DNA of 48,632 bases from Gemmatimonadota bacterium. Its GTDB lineage: Bacteria; Gemmatimonadota; Gemmatimonadetes; Longimicrobiales; Gaopeijiaceae. The position numbers and the translations under genes are program-made. Below are positions 20,520 to 29,761 of this stretch, in pieces. Position 1 is the stretch's first letter. Every line of letters starts with the position of its first letter. Under the pieces are notes generated by a model. The model ran no database searches and had not been told where the DNA came from. It saw only the letters and a list, made by a program, of their open reading frames with translations. The stretch lies in NCBI GenBank assembly GCA_022826025.1, contig JAJDVR010000028.1, positions 1 through 48,632 on the forward strand. The letters are read 5' to 3'.

Positions 20520-22189
20520 CGGCCGCGCGCCTCGCAGTCGGGGCGCTCACGCTGGGGACCCTCTTCCCGGCGGCGTGCGCCCGACCCGCCGAGCCGGCTG
20601 CGGATCTGATCCTCACTGGTGGCGACGTCCTGACGCTGGGATCCCCCGGGGTGGTCGAGGCGCTCGCGGTCCGGGGCGACCGCGTGGTGGCCGCCGGGAC
20701 GTCGCAAGAGATTGACCGGCTGGCCGGATCCGGGACACGGGTGGTGGAGCTGGCGGGGCGCACGGTGCTGCCCGGGCTGGCCGACAACCACTACCACGGC
20801 ATCGGTGGCGGCCCCGGCGTCGACCTGTCCGGGGCGCGGTCGCTCGGAGACATCATCGACCGGGTCGCGGCCGCCGCGCGCGAGACGCCGCCGGGCGAGG
20901 TGATCGTCACCAACTCGAACTGGCACGAAGGTCAGCTGGCCGAGCAGCGGCTCCCGTACCGCGACGATCTCGACCTGGCCGCGCCCGAGCATCCGGTCGT
21001 GGTGGTGCGCGGCGGCCACCAGTACGTGCTGAACAGCGCCGCGCTGGCACACTGGCGGATCGACGAGTCGACGCCGGAGGTCCCGGGTGGCCGCATCGGC
21101 CGCGACCCGGACGGCCGCCTGAACGGGGAGCTGGTCGACCGCGCGAAGGACCTGGTCACGGTGCCGCCCAGGCCCATTCCCGACCCCGCCACCCTCCTCG
21201 ACGAGCTGGCCGACGAGCACGCCCGGTTGAACGCGCGCGGCCTGACCAGCATCCGCTACCCGGGCGGATCCGTCGGCCAGTACCGCGCGATCACACGCCT
21301 GAAGGAGCAGGGCCGGTTGAGCCTGCGCGTCGACTACCTGCTGCGTGGACCGCGCGCCGCCAGCGTCGAGACGCTCGCCGAAGCCCTCGCGACCTGGCCT
21401 GCCATGGGCGAGGGCGACGGGTGGCTCCGCGTGGGCGGCGTCAAGCTCGGAGTCGACGGGGGCTTCGAGGGCGGCCTCATGCGCGACCCGTACGAGGAGC
21501 CGTGGGGGGAGGGCGGCACCTTCCACGGCCTGCAGACCATGCCGACCGACGCCTACATCGCCACCGTCCGCGAACTCAACCGCCAGGGCTGGCGGGTCGC
21601 CACCCACGCGGTGGGAGACGCCGCCATCGACCTGGTGCTCGCCGGCTACGAGGCCGCCAGCAGCGACGCGCCCATCGCCGGCCGGCGGTGGGTGATCGAA
21701 CACGGCTTCATCCCGCGCGACGACCAGTTCCCGCGCATGCGCGACCTCGGCCTCGCCGTCACCGCCCAGCACCACCTGTACGTCGCCGCCCCGAGCCTGG
21801 TGGAGTACTGGGGCACGGACCGCGCCGCCGGGACCACTCCCGTGCGCGCCTACCTCGACGCCGGCATCCCCGTCTCCCTCGGCAGCGACTCGCCCGTCGT
21901 CCCGTGGGACCCCTGGTCCGTGCTCCACCACTTCACCACGCGGGGGACCATCAGCGCCGGCGTCCACGGCGCCTCGCAGCGCATCACCCGCGAAGAGGCC
22001 CTGCGAGCCATGACGCAGGGGTACGCCCACCTCACCTTCGAGGAGACCGACAAGGGCACGCTCGAGGTCGGGAAGCTCGCCGACCTGGTGGTGACGGCGG
22101 AGCACTACCTCGACTGCGCCGACCCCTGCCTGGAGACCATGCAGGTCGACATGACGGTCGTGGGGGGAAGGGTGGTTTACGAGCGGTAG
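20501..22189 (+). CDS. Exported amidohydrolase, family 3, probable lipoprotein
   Basis: A 562-residue metal-dependent hydrolase. The HxH site is in LPGLADNHYHG; later landmarks are VVVRGGHQYVLNS, VATHAVGDAAIDLVLAGYE, VIEHGFIPRDDQ, SLGSDSPVVPWDPW and LEVGKLADLVV. The N-terminus (GTG start) has a hydrophobic stretch ending FPAACARP, which could be a lipobox. It overlaps the TAXI gene, so its product may be what the TRAP system imports, released outside or in the periplasm. It is a paralogue of the amidohydrolase at 7752-9476. The substrate is unknown. Confidence 0.87.
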   Translation: MADRSVAAARLAVGALTLGTLFPAACARPAEPAADLILTGGDVLTLGSPGVVEALAVRGDRVVAAGTSQEIDRLAGSGTRVVELAGRTVLPGLADNHYHGIGGGPGVDLSGARSLGDIIDRVAAAARETPPGEVIVTNSNWHEGQLAEQRLPYRDDLDLAAPEHPVVVVRGGHQYVLNSAALAHWRIDESTPEVPGGRIGRDPDGRLNGELVDRAKDLVTVPPRPIPDPATLLDELADEHARLNARGLTSIRYPGGSVGQYRAITRLKEQGRLSLRVDYLLRGPRAASVETLAEALATWPAMGEGDGWLRVGGVKLGVDGGFEGGLMRDPYEEPWGEGGTFHGLQTMPTDAYIATVRELNRQGWRVATHAVGDAAIDLVLAGYEAASSDAPIAGRRWVIEHGFIPRDDQFPRMRDLGLAVTAQHHLYVAAPSLVEYWGTDRAAGTTPVRAYLDAGIPVSLGSDSPVVPWDPWSVLHHFTTRGTISAGVHGASQRITREEALRAMTQGYAHLTFEETDKGTLEVGKLADLVVTAEHYLDCADPCLETMQVDMTVVGGRVVYER

Positions 22190-22213
22190 GGACTGCTGGA
22201 CCATTCGCGAGGG

Positions 22214-23365
22214 TCAGCGTGTTTCCCCGCCATCCCCTGGCAACCCGTCCGTCCCTCTCACCACAAACTCCCGCCCACCACGCCGGATCCGATACGGCCG
22301 CTTCACGACCGGGACGACGACGTAGTCCCGCCCGCGCGGGTACCGACTCCGAAACGCTCTCACCGCTCGAACGTCGACCTCATCCGGATCGATCTTGCAC
22401 TCGAACGTGTCCACCACGCCCTCCTGCCGCCGAACCACGAAGTCGATCTCGCGTCCCGCCTTGTCACGCCAGTAGAAGATGTTCTCGTCGAGGTGCCGGA
22501 ACCGGAGGGAGTCCAGCACCAGATGCTCCCAGAGCAGCCCGCGGTCGTCTTCGCGGATGCGGGTCCAGCCCTTCTCGAAGGTGACGAAACCCGTATCGAA
22601 CGCGTAGCACTTCGGCCTGCTGACGATTTCGCCACCTCCTCCACCCCGGAACGGGCGTAGAAGATGAACGGCATGGGCGATCTCCAGGGCTTCGAGATAG
22701 GACTTGACGGTGGGCCGGCTCAGCTCCGTCAGCCGTGAGAGCCGACTGTAGTCGACCTGGCCCGCGCTCCATCTCAGCAGCAGGCGGAACAGCGAGAGAA
22801 ACCCCTGACGATTGCGGACCGAAAACAGCTCAAGAATGTCCCTGGCGTAGAAGCTGTCGATCCACTCGGCGAACGCGTGCGGGGATTTTCTTCGCCGCAG
22901 CAGCGACTCCGGCAGTCCACCGTGCAGCAGCCGCCGGTCGAGGTCCGCGATTCCGAACGGCTCTTCGCACTCTTCCCAAAGCACCGGACACAAGTAGATG
23001 GCCCGTTTGCGTCCGGTCAGCGAGTCCCGGAACTTCCCGGTCGCGGCGAGCGTGGACGAACCGGTCGCCAGGATTCGAAGCTCCTGGTACTCATCGGCGG
23101 CGATCTTGAGCAGCAGGCTGGGATCGGCAATGCGATGCACTTCATCGAACGCAAGCGAGGTACCCGGCTTCTGGCCTTCGAGAAAGAGCTCGGGGTCATC
23201 CAGAGCACGCCTGGTGGAAGGCAGGTCGCAGTTCAGGTACACCACGTCCGGCACCATCCGGACAAGCGAGGTCTTCCCGACCCGCCTCACGCCGGACAGC
23301 CAGATGACAGGTCTCTCCGACCATGCCTCTCGGATTCTCGCAAGCCACAGGCGACGCCCAATCAT
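22214..23365 (-). CDS. AAA ATPase with DUF4143 domain
   Basis: A 383-residue ATP-binding protein. Walker A is GVRRVGKTS (25-33), Walker B is SLAFDEVHR (70-78), and an arginine-bearing sensor region ILATGSSTL follows. The C-terminal part is DUF4143, with a nuclease-like pattern of acidic residues and lysine (GREIDFVVRRQ, then DTFECKID). Such proteins are widespread, often mobile and poorly understood; some behave like stress or defence components. The gene stands alone and has its own promoter (next entry) that would start transcription at or beside the ATG. The local DNA upstream is distinctly AT-rich, which may hint at transfer. Confidence 0.85.
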   Translation of the reverse strand: MIGRRLWLARIREAWSERPVIWLSGVRRVGKTSLVRMVPDVVYLNCDLPSTRRALDDPELFLEGQKPGTSLAFDEVHRIADPSLLLKIAADEYQELRILATGSSTLAATGKFRDSLTGRKRAIYLCPVLWEECEEPFGIADLDRRLLHGGLPESLLRRRKSPHAFAEWIDSFYARDILELFSVRNRQGFLSLFRLLLRWSAGQVDYSRLSRLTELSRPTVKSYLEALEIAHAVHLLRPFRGGGGGEIVSRPKCYAFDTGFVTFEKGWTRIREDDRGLLWEHLVLDSLRFRHLDENIFYWRDKAGREIDFVVRRQEGVVDTFECKIDPDEVDVRAVRAFRSRYPRGRDYVVVPVVKRPYRIRRGGREFVVRGTDGLPGDGGETR

Positions 23366-23367
23366 AG

Positions 23368-23406
23368 GCGTAGTTTACATCTAGCAAGACCAAACAACAA
23401 CTACGC
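23368..23406 (-). promoter_or_regulatory. Promoter inside an 8-bp inverted repeat; likely leaderless start
   Basis: Read on the minus strand, a -35-like TTGTTG (23400-23395) and -10-like TAAACT (23377-23372) are separated by exactly 17 bases. Only six bases separate the -10 element from the ATG at 23365, so transcription would begin at or within a base of the start codon. The perfect inverted repeat GCGTAGTT (23368-23375) and AACTACGC (23399-23406) brackets both elements, with arm centres 31 bases apart, about three helical turns. This is a good candidate operator for autoregulation of the ATPase. Confidence 0.6.
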
Positions 23407-23503
23407 TTCTCATTTAGGGGTAGCGCGACCGGAGATCGGCAACAACCTCCAACAGCCTCCGCGCCGTCTCGAGTTCCCGCCCCCCTCGACCTCCCGCCCT
23501 TCA

Positions 23504-25174
23504 CTACGCCCCCGCTCCGTCGCTCACCGGCCCCGCCGGACGGAAGCCAGGACCGCGAAGGGCCCTTCCCGGCCGGGCGCCGGTATGCTCGCCCCCGTCG
23601 ATCACCAGGGTGCCGTTGACGATCACGTAGGGAATCCCCACGGGGTAGGACTTCGGGTTCTCGAACGAGTTCGTCTCGGCGATGCCGTCCGGGTCGAAAA
23701 GCGTGACGTCGGCGACGAAGCCCGCCCGCACCTGCCCGCGGTCCGCAATCCCCAGGATCTGCGCCGGCAGCGACGTCATCTTGCGGACGGCATCCTCCAG
23801 CTCGAGCACGCCCTCCTCGCGAACGTAGTGGCCGAGCACCCGGGGGACGGTTCCGTAGTTGCGTGGATGGGGGACGCCGGGGGCATCCAGGTTGATGGCG
23901 GATCCGTCGCTGGCGTGCGCCACCCAGGGCTGGCGCATGATCCGGCGCACATCCTCCTCCGACATGGTGTGGAAGATGCCGCTGATGCTGCCGCCTTCGG
24001 CCGCCATCAGATCGATCACCACGTCGGCGGGGTCGGCCACGCCCAGCTCCTCCGCGATCTCGGCCACGCGCATGCCCTCGTAGCGGCGAACCTCGGGCAG
24101 GCTGGCCCGGGCGAGCACGATGCCTTCCCACCAGCCGTGCTCCTCCGCCCAGGCGATGAAGTCGGGGTCGTTCTTGATCCTCTCCCTGAGAGAGTCGTCG
24201 CGCAGCCGGCGGGCGAACGCGTCAGGTCCGTCCTCCCGGACCCACAGGGGAAAGAAGGAGCTCCACCCGTGGAACATCGCCGTGTACGGGTACTGGTTTG
24301 CCGTGATGTCGAGACCCCGGGCGCGAGCCCGGGCGATCTGATCGATATGACGATCGATGGTGCCCCAGTTGTTCTGCGCCCGGATCTTGAAGTGGAACAG
24401 ATGCACCGGGATGTCGACTTCCTCGGCCACGCGGATGGCGAAGTCGATCTCCCCCTCCTGCTGGTAGCCCTCGCTGCCGTGATGCGAGGTATAGTTGCCG
24501 CCGTAGGACGCCACGACCCGGGCCAGCTCCAGGACCTCGTCGGGATGGCGGGGGCCGCCGCTGCCGAAGCGCGTCACGAGGCCCCAGGCCCCTTCCTCCA
24601 TCGACCGGGCGGTCAACTCCTTCATGCGCTCCAGCTCCGCGGGGGTCGCCGGGCTTTCGTCGAAGCCCTTCACCACGCGGCGCACCTGATGGTACGAGAC
24701 GTGGGAAATGAGATTCATCGAGATGCCGCCCTCCTCGAGTCGCCGGAAATACCCGGTGAAGGTGGTCCAGCCTCCGCCGCCTGAAATGTCCAGCCCGTCT
24801 CGTGGCGCCTGGCTGCTCGACTCCCCGGCGACGTCCAGCGTCACGCCCTGCCGCACCTTGCTCTGCGCCGTGCCGTCGTTCAGCAGACGACCGTCCGAAT
24901 GGGTGTGCAGGTCGATGAACCCGGGCGCGACAACGAGTCCGGTGGCGTCGATGACCCTGGATGCGTCCGCATCGCCGAGGTGTCCCACCGCCGCGATGCG
25001 GTCGTCGCGGATGGCCACGTCTCCCGAGAACCACGGGTTGCCGGTGCCGTCCACGATGCGTCCCCCGGTGATCAGGATGTCGTAGGGGCCCGGGTCGATC
25101 TGCGAAGACACCGGAAGTGGACCGGTCAGCATGAGGAAGAGGACGAGGGCCAGAGAAGCGCGCGCGGTGTTCAT
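23504..25174 (-). CDS. Exported N-acyl-D-amino-acid deacylase-like amidohydrolase
   Basis: A 556-residue hydrolase with an N-terminal signal peptide (residues about 1-24, ending near PLPVSSQ). The D-aminoacylase-family layout is clear: YDILITGGRIVDGTGNPWF, metal HxH in APGFIDLHTHSD, HLFHFKIRAQNNWG, and a late AHASDGSAINLD aspartate. In characterised D-aminoacylases a metal-bridging cysteine occurs in a Gly-Asn-Cys-Gly loop; here the equivalent loop reads VTLDVAGESSS, so that cysteine is missing. The activity could therefore be another N-acyl or cyclic amide hydrolysis. The gene stands alone, 139 bases from the DUF4143 ATPase. The start at 25174 lacks a strong Shine-Dalgarno sequence. Confidence 0.85.
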   Translation of the reverse strand: MNTARASLALVLFLMLTGPLPVSSQIDPGPYDILITGGRIVDGTGNPWFSGDVAIRDDRIAAVGHLGDADASRVIDATGLVVAPGFIDLHTHSDGRLLNDGTAQSKVRQGVTLDVAGESSSQAPRDGLDISGGGGWTTFTGYFRRLEEGGISMNLISHVSYHQVRRVVKGFDESPATPAELERMKELTARSMEEGAWGLVTRFGSGGPRHPDEVLELARVVASYGGNYTSHHGSEGYQQEGEIDFAIRVAEEVDIPVHLFHFKIRAQNNWGTIDRHIDQIARARARGLDITANQYPYTAMFHGWSSFFPLWVREDGPDAFARRLRDDSLRERIKNDPDFIAWAEEHGWWEGIVLARASLPEVRRYEGMRVAEIAEELGVADPADVVIDLMAAEGGSISGIFHTMSEEDVRRIMRQPWVAHASDGSAINLDAPGVPHPRNYGTVPRVLGHYVREEGVLELEDAVRKMTSLPAQILGIADRGQVRAGFVADVTLFDPDGIAETNSFENPKSYPVGIPYVIVNGTLVIDGGEHTGARPGRALRGPGFRPAGPVSDGAGA

Positions 25175-25260
25175 TGGAGCAGCCTTTGTCGAAGGGCGCG
25201 GTGCGAGGGCCGGGGTGGGGGCGTTCCGGATCGGGCGTATGCCGACCGCCCGGGGTGCCT

Positions 25261-25266
25261 TACAAT
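25261..25266 (+). promoter_or_regulatory. Possible -10 element TACAAT before the aminotransferase
   Basis: TACAAT (five of six consensus bases) lies in the 171-base divergent gap between the deacylase and aminotransferase genes, 80 bases before the aminotransferase ATG. No convincing -35 hexamer was found at standard spacing. Confidence 0.3.
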
Positions 25267-25345
25267 TGGTGGCCCCGAACCAGGACCAGCAATATCGGCG
25301 GGCCGACCGGTGATCCGGGATGCCCGCGACACCCGAACACGCCCC

Positions 25346-26518
25346 ATGACCCCACTCACCTGCCGGAAGTCCGCCTTCTCCCTCGATCCGGACATCCACT
25401 ACATCAACTGTGCGTACCTGAGCCCGCTTCCGCGCGCAGTTGAGGAAGCCGGCATTCAGGGCGTCCGCGCCAAGTGCGCGCCCAGCGGGATCGGACCCGC
25501 CGACTTCTTCGATCCCTGCGACGAACTCCGCCGCCGCTTCGGCCTCCTCGTCAACGCTCCCGCCGGGAACATCGCCATCATCCCGGCGGCCTCCTACGGA
25601 GTCGCGACCTGCGCCCGCAACATCGACCTGCGGCGAGGCGCCAACATCGTGCTCACCGCGCGGCAGTTTCCCGGCAATGTGCACACCTGGCGGCGGCTGG
25701 CCCGCGAGCGCGGAGCGGAGGTGCGGATGGTCGATGCGCGCCCCGGTCCCGGCTGCGGCGAGCGCTGGAGCACCCACATCCTCGAAGCCATCGACACCCG
25801 CACCGCGGTCGTGACCATGGGCGCCGTCCACTGGACCGACGGCACCGTATTCGACATCGACGCCATCGCCGCCCGCGCCCGCGAAGTCGGCGCGTACCTC
25901 ATCATCGACGGCACGCAGTCGGTGGGGGCAATGGACTTCGACGTGGCCCGCATCCGGCCCGACGCGCTCATCTGCTCCGGCTACAAGTGGCTGATGGGCC
26001 CCTACTCCATCGGTCTGGCCTACTTCGGACCGCGCCTTCTTGATGGCGTCCCTCTGGAGGAAACCTGGATCGGCCGGGAAGGCAGCCGCGACTTCGCCGG
26101 CTTGGCGGGCAACTACCCCGACAGCTACGAACCCGGCGCCAACCGCTACGACGTCGGCGAGCGCAGCAACTTCATCCTGGTGCCGATGATGAACGCGGCG
26201 CTCGAACTCGTGCTCGAGTGGACGCCCGCCCGCATCGCAGAGTATTGCGGGAACCTCACGGCCGAACTGGTCGAGCGTGCGGGAGAGGCCGGATTCGGGG
26301 TCGAGGATGGACCCTGGCGCGCCCCGCATCTCTTCGGGTTGCATGCGCCTTCCGGCCTGGACCCGCGAGCCGTGAGCGAGGCGCTGGCCGCGCGCAACGT
26401 GCACGTGTCGCTGCGCGGGACCGCGCTCCGCATCTCGCCCCACGTCTACAACGACCAGGCGGACGTGGCGGCGCTCTGGGATGCGCTACGGTCGGTGCTC
26501 CCGGGGCATCGCAGCTAG
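25346..26518 (+). CDS. Class V aminotransferase / cysteine desulfurase-like PLP enzyme
   Basis: A 390-residue fold-type I PLP enzyme. The PLP lysine is K214 in CSGYKWLMGPY, the ring-stacking aspartate is D188 in IIDGTQSVGA, and the region VHWTDGTVFDIDAI is typical of class V enzymes related to kynureninase, isopenicillin N epimerase and cysteine desulfurases. No active-site cysteine loop could be identified, so desulfurase activity is uncertain. The frame is open upstream of 25346, but the residues from MTPLTCRKSAF onward match the family's N-terminus. It is divergent from the D-aminoacylase-like gene and converges with the RND pump gene. A role in D-amino acid or modified amino acid metabolism is possible. 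Confidence 0.83.
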   Translation: MTPLTCRKSAFSLDPDIHYINCAYLSPLPRAVEEAGIQGVRAKCAPSGIGPADFFDPCDELRRRFGLLVNAPAGNIAIIPAASYGVATCARNIDLRRGANIVLTARQFPGNVHTWRRLARERGAEVRMVDARPGPGCGERWSTHILEAIDTRTAVVTMGAVHWTDGTVFDIDAIAARAREVGAYLIIDGTQSVGAMDFDVARIRPDALICSGYKWLMGPYSIGLAYFGPRLLDGVPLEETWIGREGSRDFAGLAGNYPDSYEPGANRYDVGERSNFILVPMMNAALELVLEWTPARIAEYCGNLTAELVERAGEAGFGVEDGPWRAPHLFGLHAPSGLDPRAVSEALAARNVHVSLRGTALRISPHVYNDQADVAALWDALRSVLPGHRS

Positions 26519-26527
26519 CGGTGCCGC

Positions 26528-29500
26528 CTACGCCCCCTCGTTCCACGAAAGGCGCCTGCCTCGCCCCACCGCGCGAGCAAGCCATTCGCCCGCATGGTGC
26601 TGGACCGTGGCGAGCGCCGGTACGACCAGAAGGAGGAGGAACGTGGCAACGAGGACGCCAAACCCGACTGATGTCGCCAGCGGCACCAGGTGCCGGGCGT
26701 GCGTGCTCGTCTCCAGCACCAGCGGCGCCACGCCAAGGAACGTGGTGAGGGACGTCAGGAGAATGGCCCGGAACCGGACCTTGGATCCGGCGATGATGGC
26801 TTCTCGCGGACTCATGCCGGAGTCCCTGAAGTCGTTCATGAACTTGACCATCACGAGCGAGTCATTGATGACGACACCGCTCACTCCGACCAGCCCCTGA
26901 GTCGACCAGATGCTGAGATCGAGGCCAAGCAGCAGGTGTCCCACAAGTGCGCCGACGGCCCCGAGAGGTATGGCTGCAAGCACGATGAGCGGCTGAGACC
27001 AGGATCCGAACGGGATCGCGATCAGCGCGTACATGACGATCAGGGCGAAGAAGCCCGATCTGGCCAGGGCTTCATTGACGGTGTCCTGCTGCCTGCGCTG
27101 CCCGCCGAATGCATAGGCGAAGTCGGAATCCCGGGCTTCAAGAGGGGCGAGAAGCTCTCGTTCCAGGCGATCGTCCACCTGTCGGCCTGTCGCGTTAACG
27201 GCATCCACGTCCGCTGTAATCGTCACGGCGCGTCGCCCGTCGATACGATGGATCGCGGAGGGCGACCGGTCGAAACGCACCGACGCAACCTGTCCCAGAG
27301 GCACCTCCCCTCCGCCAGGTACACGCACCATGTACTTCTCGACGTCGACGGCCGAGTTCCGCTCTTCTTCCGGGAGCCGCACGTAGACCCGCACGTCCTC
27401 GCGACCTCGAGGAACCCTGAGCGCTTCCACGCCGAAGAAACCAGCCCTCATCTGGCGGGCGAATTCGTCGAGCGTCAGTTCGAGCGTGCGGGCGGCCGGC
27501 TCGAGTTCGAACCGGAGTTCGGCGAATCCCTCATCCAGGTTGTCCCGAACATCGAAGACGCCATCGACGGCGGCGAGTTCGGCGACGACATCGTCGGCGA
27601 TCGAACGCAGGCGGTCCGGATCGGGATGAGACAGGTCGTAGTGCACGGGAAGGTCCCCGCCCACAATGCTGGAGGTAATCGAGAACTCCCTCGCTTCGGG
27701 GATCACGCCGGCCTCTTCGCGCCAAAGTCGCTCGAGCGTGGACGCGGCGATGCGGCGACGCTCCCAATCGATCAGCTTGAACTGAACGGTCGCGATGTGG
27801 CCGCGGGGGGCCCGGACCAGGTCGCCGGCCAGAGGATCGAACAACTGCGCCGACTGCCCCACCGTTACGGCTACGCCGACCTCCAGCGGCGCATCGTCCG
27901 TTGACAGTCCGTGCTCCGCGGCGACCCGCGCCACCGCACGGCGTCCAGCCGCCTCGACTCGCCCGGCCACCTCGGCCGTGACCTCTCCGGACGTGCCGGC
28001 GGCCAGTTCCAGGTCCGCGGACACAATGTCGCCCTCGAGCGGAATGATGAATCGGCTGGGCACGATGCCCGACACGACGAGACCGGTCGAGAGGACGATC
28101 AGGCCGGCCGCGGAAGCGAGGACGACGAGCGGTCGCCCGGTCGCCAGACGCAGCCCGCGGTCGAGCGGGCCGTCGGCGAGACGCTTCACAAGAACGTCCA
28201 CGCGCTTCTGTAGGCCGCCCCAGAGCCGGGCGATCCTGTGCCGCGGCTGTTGGCCGGCCGCCGGCAGATGTGAGAGGTGGTTCGGCAGAAGCAGCAGCGA
28301 ATCGAGCAGCGAAACAAGGAGAACGGAGATGACGACGATGGGAACGGCGCGTCCCAGTTTGCCCTGCGCGCCGGGCACGGTCATCAGCGTCGAGAAGGCG
28401 ACGATCGAAGTGAGGACCGCGAAAAGGACGGGAATGCTCACCCGTTTGGTCCCGCGGATCGCCGCCTCCCTCCCCCCGACGCCCTTTTCGCGCTCCAGAT
28501 GGACGCTCTCCCCCACGACAATCGCGTCGTCTACGACGATGCCCAGCGCAAGGATGAGGCCCATCAGCGAGAACATGTTGATGGTCACGCCCAGGAAGCC
28601 CATCACGAGGAACGTCCCCGCGAACGAAACGGCCAGACCCACTGCCACCCATGACGCGAGCCGGATCTCCAGGAACAGCGCCAGGGTGATGAACACAAGA
28701 ATCAGGCCGAACAGTCCGTTCTTGACCATGAGGCCCAGCCGCCCGCCCACCAGGGCAGCGTCGTCGCTCCAGATCGCGACTTCCACGCCGGCCGGCAGGC
28801 TCGGTACGACGCTGGTCTCCAGGTGATCCTGAACCGCCGCGCTGATCTCCAGCAGATGTTCGTCGGAGGTGCGGTACACATCCACACGGGCGGCGGCCCG
28901 GCCGTTGTAGCGCATCCGGAGATCGCTGTCGGCGAAGCCGTCGTGCACCGTGGCGATGTCGCCCAGCCGGACGGACGTGCCGTCCGGACGGGTCAGGACG
29001 ACGACGTCCTCGAAGTCGTACTGGTCGTAGTTCCTTCCCAGCGTACGGATGAGGATCTCCTCTTCGCTGGTCGATATCGTGCCGGCCGATAGTTCCAGCG
29101 AACCCTGCCGCACCGCTTCGGCGATTCCTTCCAGGGTCAGGCCAAGAGAGCCAAGACGCAGTTGCGGAACTTCGATCGATATCTCGAGTGGGCGGATCCC
29201 GCTCGTCCGCGCCAGCGACACCTGGGGCAGTGCCGAGATACCCTCCTCGATCCGGTAGGCCAGTTCCGTGAGCGCGCGCTCCGGGACATCACCATGGACG
29301 ATGAGGCGCAGGAATACCTGCCGGGTGGTGATCTCCCGCACTGCGGGCCGTTCCGCCTCCGCCGGGAAGGTCGCGATACGGTCCACCTCCGCCTTCACCT
29401 CGTTCAGCGCGCGGCTGATGTCCGTCCCGTTCTTGAACTCGGCGACCACCGATCCGAGCCCCTGGGAGGCCGTCGCGACCACGCGTTCGAGTCCTTCCAC

Positions 29501-29740
29501 GCCCCTGATCTGTTCCTCGATCCTGCGGACGATCAACTCCTCCACCTCCTCCGGAGAAGCGCCGGGGTAGGGCACGAGGATCTGAATGCGGTCCAGGGAG
29601 GCGTCGGGGATCACCTCCTGGACAAGACGGAAAGCCATGAACAGGCCCCCGGCCAGCAGGACGAGCATGACGACGTTGACGGCGATATCGTTCCCCGCCA
29701 TGTACGCGATTGGGCCGCGGCGCCCGTCCTTGACGGTCAT
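26528..29740 (-). CDS. RND-family efflux pump permease
   Basis: A 1070-residue inner-membrane pump subunit of the AcrB/MexF class. It has the standard duplicated layout: first helix near 18-38, large periplasmic loop, helices from about 338, proton-relay aspartates D404 and D405 in LALGIVVDDAIVVGE, and a second half ending with SGVVINDSLVMVKF and LTSLTTFLGVAPLVLETS. No membrane-fusion protein or outer-membrane channel is encoded next to it, although RND pumps need them. The start lies 21 bases after the stop of the polyprenyl synthase gene, so it looks like the last gene of the RiPP export operon. It may export the operon's product or a lipid intermediate. Confidence 0.92.
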   Translation of the reverse strand: MTVKDGRRGPIAYMAGNDIAVNVVMLVLLAGGLFMAFRLVQEVIPDASLDRIQILVPYPGASPEEVEELIVRRIEEQIRGVEGLERVVATASQGLGSVVAEFKNGTDISRALNEVKAEVDRIATFPAEAERPAVREITTRQVFLRLIVHGDVPERALTELAYRIEEGISALPQVSLARTSGIRPLEISIEVPQLRLGSLGLTLEGIAEAVRQGSLELSAGTISTSEEEILIRTLGRNYDQYDFEDVVVLTRPDGTSVRLGDIATVHDGFADSDLRMRYNGRAAARVDVYRTSDEHLLEISAAVQDHLETSVVPSLPAGVEVAIWSDDAALVGGRLGLMVKNGLFGLILVFITLALFLEIRLASWVAVGLAVSFAGTFLVMGFLGVTINMFSLMGLILALGIVVDDAIVVGESVHLEREKGVGGREAAIRGTKRVSIPVLFAVLTSIVAFSTLMTVPGAQGKLGRAVPIVVISVLLVSLLDSLLLLPNHLSHLPAAGQQPRHRIARLWGGLQKRVDVLVKRLADGPLDRGLRLATGRPLVVLASAAGLIVLSTGLVVSGIVPSRFIIPLEGDIVSADLELAAGTSGEVTAEVAGRVEAAGRRAVARVAAEHGLSTDDAPLEVGVAVTVGQSAQLFDPLAGDLVRAPRGHIATVQFKLIDWERRRIAASTLERLWREEAGVIPEAREFSITSSIVGGDLPVHYDLSHPDPDRLRSIADDVVAELAAVDGVFDVRDNLDEGFAELRFELEPAARTLELTLDEFARQMRAGFFGVEALRVPRGREDVRVYVRLPEEERNSAVDVEKYMVRVPGGGEVPLGQVASVRFDRSPSAIHRIDGRRAVTITADVDAVNATGRQVDDRLERELLAPLEARDSDFAYAFGGQRRQQDTVNEALARSGFFALIVMYALIAIPFGSWSQPLIVLAAIPLGAVGALVGHLLLGLDLSIWSTQGLVGVSGVVINDSLVMVKFMNDFRDSGMSPREAIIAGSKVRFRAILLTSLTTFLGVAPLVLETSTHARHLVPLATSVGFGVLVATFLLLLVVPALATVQHHAGEWLARAVGRGRRLSWNEGA

Positions 29741-29761
29741 GCTAGCAAGCTGTCCTCAACA

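Noticed and set aside
22877-24784. Plus-strand 635-codon frame across the ATPase and deacylase genes
   Set aside because: Antisense to two well-supported genes with low-complexity composition and no motifs.
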